Assembly: GCF_013823385.1 (NCBI RefSeq)
Contig: NZ_PNMA01000001.1
Location: 352,135-393,264, forward strand
Direction of reading: 5' to 3'
DNA: 41,130 nt
Origin: Hyphomonas sp.
Lineage (GTDB): Bacteria; Pseudomonadota; Alphaproteobacteria; Caulobacterales; Hyphomonadaceae
How positions within the stretch are numbered: position 1 is the stretch's first letter; each line of letters opens with the position of its first letter. A program made the position numbers and the translations under genes. Of this stretch, positions 36,746 through 41,130 are shown piece by piece. The notes under the pieces were generated by a model. It was not told where the DNA came from. It made no database searches and was given only the letters and a program-made list of their open reading frames with translations.

Positions 36746-37006
36746 TCAGGTGATTTGTGGTTCCGACGTTGACCGGGGGGAGTAAGGCGACCGGCCACTT
36801 TTTCGAGATTTCGAGAAACCACGATCTGTCGCCATGAACCGCGCCAACATAGGTGCGATAAGCTTTGCGGCTTCGTTCTTCTGTCCGGTCTCACGGGCCA
36901 GCACGTCAGCATAGGCAACAAGATCGCGATGCACATCGGCGGGAAGTTCAATACTCAATTTGACAGGTTTATCGTCTGGGATGGCGCCGAGTTTCAATTT
37001 GGTCAT
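36746..37006 (-). CDS. DUF2274 protein of the trb locus
   Basis: An 86-residue protein beginning MTKLKLGAIPDDKPVKLSIE, followed by LPADVHRDLVAYADVLARET and AAKLIAPMLARFMATDRGF, typical of DUF2274 proteins that follow trbI in Tn4371-like conjugative elements. No function is established. The last 20 or so residues (SKSRKSGRSPYSPRSTSEPQ) are serine/proline-rich and unlike the usual short end, and the repeat copy at 36792-36804 lies within this tail. The original 3' end may have been replaced by the junction. It starts 3 bp after the trbI stop. Confidence 0.82.
   Translation of the reverse strand: MTKLKLGAIPDDKPVKLSIELPADVHRDLVAYADVLARETGQKNEAAKLIAPMLARFMATDRGFSKSRKSGRSPYSPRSTSEPQIT
36792..36804. 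repeat. 13-bp direct repeat, right copy
   Basis: CGGCCACTTTTTC is identical to 36260-36272, 532 bp away. It sits in the 3' part of the DUF2274 gene, where that protein departs from its family. Confidence 0.5.
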
Positions 37007-37009
37007 GGG

Positions 37010-38188
37010 TCAATTCCGATAGGGTTCGAGGATGAGGTCGCGCGTGACCATCACGCGCACTGGGAATCCGGGGCGAATGGTCAAGGTCGGCGGGATGGAA
37101 AGCTGACGACGAACAACCTCCTCACCGGCGCGGCCGATCGTGTCCTGCGTTCCTTCGCGAATGGCGCGGGCGATGTCGTCGTCATCATCGGCGCCAAGCT
37201 CCACACCGATATTCAGGACAGTGGCGAGCCCGGCCGCCATGAACAGCCGTCCCCAGTGGTTGTTGACGCCGTCTTCGAGGCCGGCATAGCCGGCCTCGTC
37301 GGCGCCGGGCTGGCGTTCGAGAACGATAGAGCGCCCATTGGGCAGAATCAGCCGTGTCCAGGCCAGCAGCACGCGGCTTTGGCCGAAAGCGACGCGGCTA
37401 TCGTATTCACCGATGAGGCGCGCGCCTTGCGGGATCAGCAGGAAGCGACCGGTCGGGCTGTCATAGACATTGGATGTCACCTGCGCGGTGATCTGACCGG
37501 GAAGGTCCGAGCGCAGACCCGTGACCAGCGCCGCCGGAATGACCGCACCGGCCTGGACCACATAGGGGCTTGGCGGATCGGTGAGCCGGTCGTTGCTTGT
37601 CGTGCGTCGATCAATGGGTTCGTCAAGGAAGGCTTCCCGTCTGTCCGTGGCATCTGGTGCTGCGCTTGTTACGCTCGCGGGAAAGAAGGATCCGGCGCCG
37701 GATTGTAAAGGACCGACCGCCGACGAAGTTTGAGGCTGGTCATCGATGGTGGTCGTGGCTTCAGCGAAAAGTCGGCTGAGCCGGGCTGCCTCCAACTCCT
37801 GCGACCGGCGCTGTTCGTCAGGATCGACGGCAGGCGCAGCGACGACCGCCGGCACGGGCTGACCGCGTTGTTGAGCTGACAGGATCGGCCGCCCGAGCTC
37901 CCCGGGCAGTGGCGGCCCAAGTTGGGGTATGTTTGTGTAGTCGGTCGGAAGGCGCGACAGACCTTCGGCTGCCTGGATTCGCTCGGTCGAATAGAGTTCC
38001 GGCGGTCCATCGGCCGGTTTGCGATCTTGCAGAGCCACAATCAGGATGGCACCGAGACCGAGGCCTCCGACCGCGCCAAGCACCGTCAGCGTGCGGCGCG
38101 AGAGACGCATGACCGTTGGCGGATCGGCGCGCAGCCGCAAAGAGGCGGCAATCTCTTTGTCCTCACGGGATTCTCTATCGTCGCTCAT
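37010..38188 (-). CDS. trbI: Conjugal transfer protein TrbI (VirB10-like)
   Basis: A 392-residue protein. A short cytoplasmic N-terminus is followed by one membrane helix (near 33-52, LTVLGAVGGLGLGAILIVAL). A proline-rich periplasmic linker comes next, then the VirB10/TrbI domain (near 205-390) with YVVQAGAVIPAALVTGLRSD, FLLIPQGARLIGEYDS and GRLFMAAGLATVLN. TrbI spans inner and outer membranes as part of the type IV secretion core. The ATG at 38188 overlaps the trbG stop by 4 bp, so translation is coupled. Confidence 0.93.
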   Translation of the reverse strand: MSDDRESREDKEIAASLRLRADPPTVMRLSRRTLTVLGAVGGLGLGAILIVALQDRKPADGPPELYSTERIQAAEGLSRLPTDYTNIPQLGPPLPGELGRPILSAQQRGQPVPAVVAAPAVDPDEQRRSQELEAARLSRLFAEATTTIDDQPQTSSAVGPLQSGAGSFFPASVTSAAPDATDRREAFLDEPIDRRTTSNDRLTDPPSPYVVQAGAVIPAALVTGLRSDLPGQITAQVTSNVYDSPTGRFLLIPQGARLIGEYDSRVAFGQSRVLLAWTRLILPNGRSIVLERQPGADEAGYAGLEDGVNNHWGRLFMAAGLATVLNIGVELGADDDDDIARAIREGTQDTIGRAGEEVVRRQLSIPPTLTIRPGFPVRVMVTRDLILEPYRN

Positions 38189-39222
38189 TTGCGTGGCCCC
38201 ACGGCGCCGGGGCGTGACGCGGTAGGGGCGTTGCGGCTCACCCCGTCGGTGCGGACGATCCGCACGCGTTTCTGCCTGTCGCCGAGACGCAGTTCGGCGG
38301 CGGCGAAGAGCCGATCGACGATCATGTAGTTGCGGGCGATGCGATAGTTGACGAGCTGGCCTTCGCCTTCCGGACCGATAACGAAGAGCGGCGGCATTTC
38401 CCCCTGTCCGATCCCGCGCGGGAACTCGATGAAGACCTGCCGCCCATCATCGAAAGCGCGAAGCGGCCGCCAGGGCGCGCGGTCGCCCTCGATCCGATAG
38501 CGGAAGCGCAAGGAGTCGAGGACCACGTCACGTCCGATCGGCAAGGCTGCTTCCGCCTCGGCGTTGCGCCGCCTGAGCGCGATCAAGGCATCCTCGGCAT
38601 AGGTCCACGAGACGGACGCCATGTAGGCGGACGGGTTCGCTCTCAGTTCGAGATGATAAGTCCGCCGATCCGTATTGATGACGAGGTTGGTCTGAAGATC
38701 AGGCCGCGTCGGTTTGACCAGAATATGGATGCGCTGATCATCCCCTGAACCGCTCTGGGTGTTGCCGATGATCCAGCGCGCCGTGTCGCCGGCCGCGATC
38801 GGTCCGGAGCCAACAAGGCTCTCTCCGGGCTGCAGGGCGATATCGGTGATCTGCCCCGGCGATGCGTAGACCTGATAGAGCGCGCCCTCGGTGTAGGGAT
38901 AGAGTTGTACGGCGTTGATGAAGCCGTCTCGTACCGGCTCCATCCGGGCGGCGGCGTTCGCCTCGTTCACCCGCTCAGCGGGACCGGCAGATTCCGGCGC
39001 TCGGTCTCCCCCATTGATCGGCTTGAGTTGACCAGGCAGCGGCAGTGGGCTGGTGCGCTCGACGATCCGCACCGGACTCTCCGGTTCCGGAAGAAGCTTC
39101 GCTTCGATCGGAGGGGTGTCGTAAGCGATCTCCGGCGGTTTGAAGGTCGCGCATCCCGAGAGAGTGGTCGCGGCGAGGAGGACCGTCATGGAGGCTTTGT
39201 TCAGGCGAAGTGTCTTTATCAT
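38185..39222 (-). CDS. trbG: Conjugal transfer protein TrbG (VirB9-like lipoprotein)
   Basis: 345 residues from the ATG at 39222 (MIKTLRLNKASM), which overlaps the trbF stop as ATGA. The frame is open to 39966 but that extension lies inside trbF. The N-terminal lipoprotein signal ends LLAATTLSGCATF, with the lipobox cysteine near residue 24. The VirB9/CagX domain follows (VQLYPYTEGALYQVYASPGQ, then ITDIALQPGE; TNLVINTDRRTYHLEL; YRIEGDRAPWRPLRAFDDG). It is the outer-membrane partner of TrbI in the type IV secretion core. Confidence 0.93.
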   Translation of the reverse strand: MIKTLRLNKASMTVLLAATTLSGCATFKPPEIAYDTPPIEAKLLPEPESPVRIVERTSPLPLPGQLKPINGGDRAPESAGPAERVNEANAAARMEPVRDGFINAVQLYPYTEGALYQVYASPGQITDIALQPGESLVGSGPIAAGDTARWIIGNTQSGSGDDQRIHILVKPTRPDLQTNLVINTDRRTYHLELRANPSAYMASVSWTYAEDALIALRRRNAEAEAALPIGRDVVLDSLRFRYRIEGDRAPWRPLRAFDDGRQVFIEFPRGIGQGEMPPLFVIGPEGEGQLVNYRIARNYMIVDRLFAAAELRLGDRQKRVRIVRTDGVSRNAPTASRPGAVGPRK

Positions 39223-39905
39223 TGGGCGGACTCCCGGGACCAGTTGATGGCGTTGACAAAGATGCCGAGCGGGTTTTTGCGCAGGCGCTCGGCATCGCGC
39301 GGCTGTTGCAGAACGATGGTGAGAATGGCGGTCCAACGTTCCGTTGCGGCGAGTTGTCCGTTGGCGTAGCGGCGCTCGATCCAGGCGATGCGGAAGCTGC
39401 TCTCGGAGGCGCGGATAACGCTGGAGACTTCGACCGAGATCTGCGTGTCGCCGACCTTGGCGAAGGGATCGTTCACCCGGGCGTAGTCGTTGAGCGCCAG
39501 CGCGCCCTTGTCGGTCGTGAAGTCGTAAGCGTGCAGCCAGTTCTGGCGCAGCACGATCGGATCGGCCGGGATTTGGCGCACATTCTCGATGAAGCGCGAG
39601 AGGTGGTAAGCGATCTGCGGATCGGTCGGTCGGAAGTCGGCGGTGGCAGGCGTCACGGCTTGCGCCGCGCCAAGCCTGTCCACCTCGACAACATAGGGCG
39701 TGATCGTCCCTTGTGTGGACTGCCAGACAAGCGCGGCGCTGAGCCCGCCTGAGAGCAGCAAAGAGCCGAACGCCATCAGTCGCCAGTTCCTGGCTTGCAC
39801 GCGGGCGGACCCGATGCGTTCGTCCCAGACCTGTGCGGCTTTCTGATAGGGCGTGACGGGCTCTGGGGTCTTGGAATAGCGAACGCTTGGACGACGGAAC
39901 ATCAT
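39219..39905 (-). CDS. trbF: Conjugal transfer protein TrbF (VirB8-like)
   Basis: 228 residues. The cytoplasmic N-terminus MMFRRPSVRYSKTPEPVTPY is followed by AAQVWDERIGSARVQARNWR, one membrane helix (near 46-62) and a periplasmic NTF2-like VirB8 domain (TPYVVEVDRLGAAQAV; AYHLSRFIENVRQIPADPIV; WIERRYANGQLAATERWTA). It nucleates assembly of the secretion channel. It overlaps trbL and trbG by 4 bp each. Confidence 0.94.
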   Translation of the reverse strand: MMFRRPSVRYSKTPEPVTPYQKAAQVWDERIGSARVQARNWRLMAFGSLLLSGGLSAALVWQSTQGTITPYVVEVDRLGAAQAVTPATADFRPTDPQIAYHLSRFIENVRQIPADPIVLRQNWLHAYDFTTDKGALALNDYARVNDPFAKVGDTQISVEVSSVIRASESSFRIAWIERRYANGQLAATERWTAILTIVLQQPRDAERLRKNPLGIFVNAINWSRESAQ

Positions 39906-41130
39906 GATTTCTCCGAAAGGCTGACGGCGGTCCCGCCGCCACCATGGTCGCCAGAGCGAACGGCATGAGCTGCGACGGCGGCGCCGTGGTGAAGGGTTTG
40001 CTGTTGTTTCATGCGCCGCGCCCAGGCTGGCGGTACGCCACTGGCTGAGGGCGAGACGTCGGGGCTGTTACTGAACTTGCCGCCGGTCGCTTCGAAGGCT
40101 GCGCGCGAACCTGAGCGGTAGCTTTCGCTCATGGAACGGCGAAGCGGGTTCGTTGCGGCGCTGACGCCCGCTTTTCCAACGCTAGAGAGACCGGCGGCGA
40201 CACCGGAGGCGCCGCCGCCAGCGGCAGCGTTTCCCATGCTGTAGGCGGTCGAGGCGCCACCAGCGACTGCCGCCGCGCCGCGCGCTCCGGCGCCGACTGT
40301 TCCGACGGCCATCCGGGCGCCAGCGACCCCGCCGACAGCAAGCCCGCCGGCGGCGAGACCTGCGCCAACCGCAGCGCCTGCGCCGAGTTGCGGGCCGCCC
40401 GAAACGATGCCGTTGGCGATGCCCGGACCGAAGATGCCGAGCGCGAGCATGGAAAGCGCGGCGAGAACGATTGCCATGGCGTCTTCAATGGTCGGCTCAC
40501 CCGTGAACCCCGCGGTGAACTCGCCAAAGATGGTCGAGCCGATGCCGACGATCACGGCGAGCACCAGGACCTTGACCCCGGACGAGATCACCAGCCCCAA
40601 CACGCGTTCAGCCATGAAGGCGGTTTTGTTGAACAGGCCGAAGGGTACGAGGATGAAGCCGGCCAGCGTGGCGAGCTTGAACTCGATCAGCGTGACGAAG
40701 AGCTGGATCGCCAGAATGAAGAAGGACAGGAGAACGACCAGCCAGGCGAAAAGCAGGATGATGATCTGGAGGAAATTCTCGAAGAAGGAGACAAAGCCCA
40801 TCAGATCGGAAATCGACGCGAGAATCGGACGGCCCGCATCAAGGCCGATCTCTGCGATGCGGCCGGGCTGAAGCAGCTCGCCGGGGCTAAGGCTGCCGCC
40901 CGAAGCGATGAGGCCAAGCCCGGCGAAGCTTTCGAAAACGATGCGGGCGAGCGCGTTCCAGTTGCCGATGATGTAGGCGAAGACGCCGACGAAGAGCGTT
41001 TTCTTGATGAGCCGGGCGAGGATGTCGTCGTCGGCGCCCCAGGCCCAGAAGAGCGCAGCGAGCGTCACGTCGATGACGATCAGGGTCGTTGCCAGGAAGG
41101 CGACGTCGCCGCCGAGCAGGCCGAAGCCGC
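39902..41130 (-). CDS. trbL: Conjugal transfer protein TrbL (VirB6-like), C-terminal part
   Basis: Partial: the frame is open through the right edge of the window, so the N-terminus lies outside. The visible part begins GFGLLGGDVAFLATTLIVID and has several membrane helices (IVFESFAGLGLIASGG; IIILLFAWLVVLLSFFILAI; FILVPFGLFNKTAFMAERVL). A glycine/alanine-rich region and a hydrophilic tail follow (PAWARRMKQQQTLHHG). TrbL is the inner-membrane channel component. The order trbL-trbF-trbG-trbI matches the Tn4371/RP4-type transfer set, whose other genes would lie to the right. Confidence 0.93.
   Translation of the reverse strand, partial: GFGLLGGDVAFLATTLIVIDVTLAALFWAWGADDDILARLIKKTLFVGVFAYIIGNWNALARIVFESFAGLGLIASGGSLSPGELLQPGRIAEIGLDAGRPILASISDLMGFVSFFENFLQIIILLFAWLVVLLSFFILAIQLFVTLIEFKLATLAGFILVPFGLFNKTAFMAERVLGLVISSGVKVLVLAVIVGIGSTIFGEFTAGFTGEPTIEDAMAIVLAALSMLALGIFGPGIANGIVSGGPQLGAGAAVGAGLAAGGLAVGGVAGARMAVGTVGAGARGAAAVAGGASTAYSMGNAAAGGGASGVAAGLSSVGKAGVSAATNPLRRSMSESYRSGSRAAFEATGGKFSNSPDVSPSASGVPPAWARRMKQQQTLHHGAAVAAHAVRSGDHGGGGTAVSLSEKS

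Noticed and set aside
39223..39966. N-terminal extension of trbG by 248 codons
   Set aside because: It overlaps trbF completely; the ATG at 39222 gives a clean lipoprotein signal and the usual ATGA coupling.
1..41130. CRISPR arrays, tRNA and rRNA genes
   Set aside because: No regularly spaced long repeats with unique spacers, no cloverleaf with a TTCGA arm and no rRNA-like segments were found on reading both strands.

Overview
The window looks like an alphaproteobacterial genome made of two very different parts. I infer this from the high GC, the close gene packing with ATGA overlaps, the valine/branched-chain catabolism genes and a Tn4371-type trb cluster. A marine Hyphomonadaceae-like host is possible, but nothing here fixes the genus. 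The left part (about 1-22,500) is GC-rich and reads as resident chromosome. The right part (about 22,600-41,130) is a mobile region carrying a cargo of visibly lower GC. No rRNA, tRNA or CRISPR array was seen.

Region 1 (1-5,061): the end of an mmsA-type dehydrogenase gene, an enoyl-CoA hydratase, mmsB, a TIGR03084-type protein and an atypical crotonase run on the + strand as a valine/acyl-CoA catabolic operon. The operon closes with a clean hairpin-T terminator, facing a convergent CaiB/BaiF CoA-transferase. Region 2 (5,155-8,080): two envelope-type genes on the minus strand, a membrane-anchored coiled-coil protein with a helix-hairpin-helix end and an OmpA/MotB-type protein. They are followed by a 716-bp gap holding a helically phased GGACA array and a perfect DnaA box. 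Region 3 (8,797-21,749): a Pfa-type polyunsaturated fatty acid synthase locus on the minus strand, in the order pfaD (ER), pfaA (KS-MAT-ACP-ACP), KR, pfaC (KS-CLF-AT-DH-DH). The KR lies in the -1 frame relative to pfaA. It joins pfaA exactly at a T7 slippery heptamer one codon before the pfaA stop, so the KR is probably made as a PfaA fusion by frameshifting, unless the T-run is a sequence error or a mutation.

Region 4 (22,578-24,684): a transposon graveyard. An IS3-family orfB relic is split by a shrunken IS66 relic whose ends (GTAAGCGCC) and 8-bp target duplication (GACAGACA) are still readable. Region 5 (24,685-36,228): a complete, compact medium-chain alkane degradation island of the Pseudomonas putida GPo1 (OCT plasmid) type. 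The operon alkB-alkG-alkH-alkJ-alkK-alkL runs leftward and alkS-alkT runs rightward, with a 20-bp palindrome in the divergent promoter region. Together they encode uptake (AlkL), terminal hydroxylation (AlkB with AlkG and AlkT), oxidation to aldehyde and acid (AlkJ, AlkH), CoA activation (AlkK) and control (AlkS). alkF is absent. Region 6 (36,229-41,130): IS481- and IS3-like scraps, then a DUF2274 gene and trbI-trbG-trbF-trbL of a conjugative type IV secretion system. This suggests that the alk island is cargo of an integrative conjugative element or plasmid.
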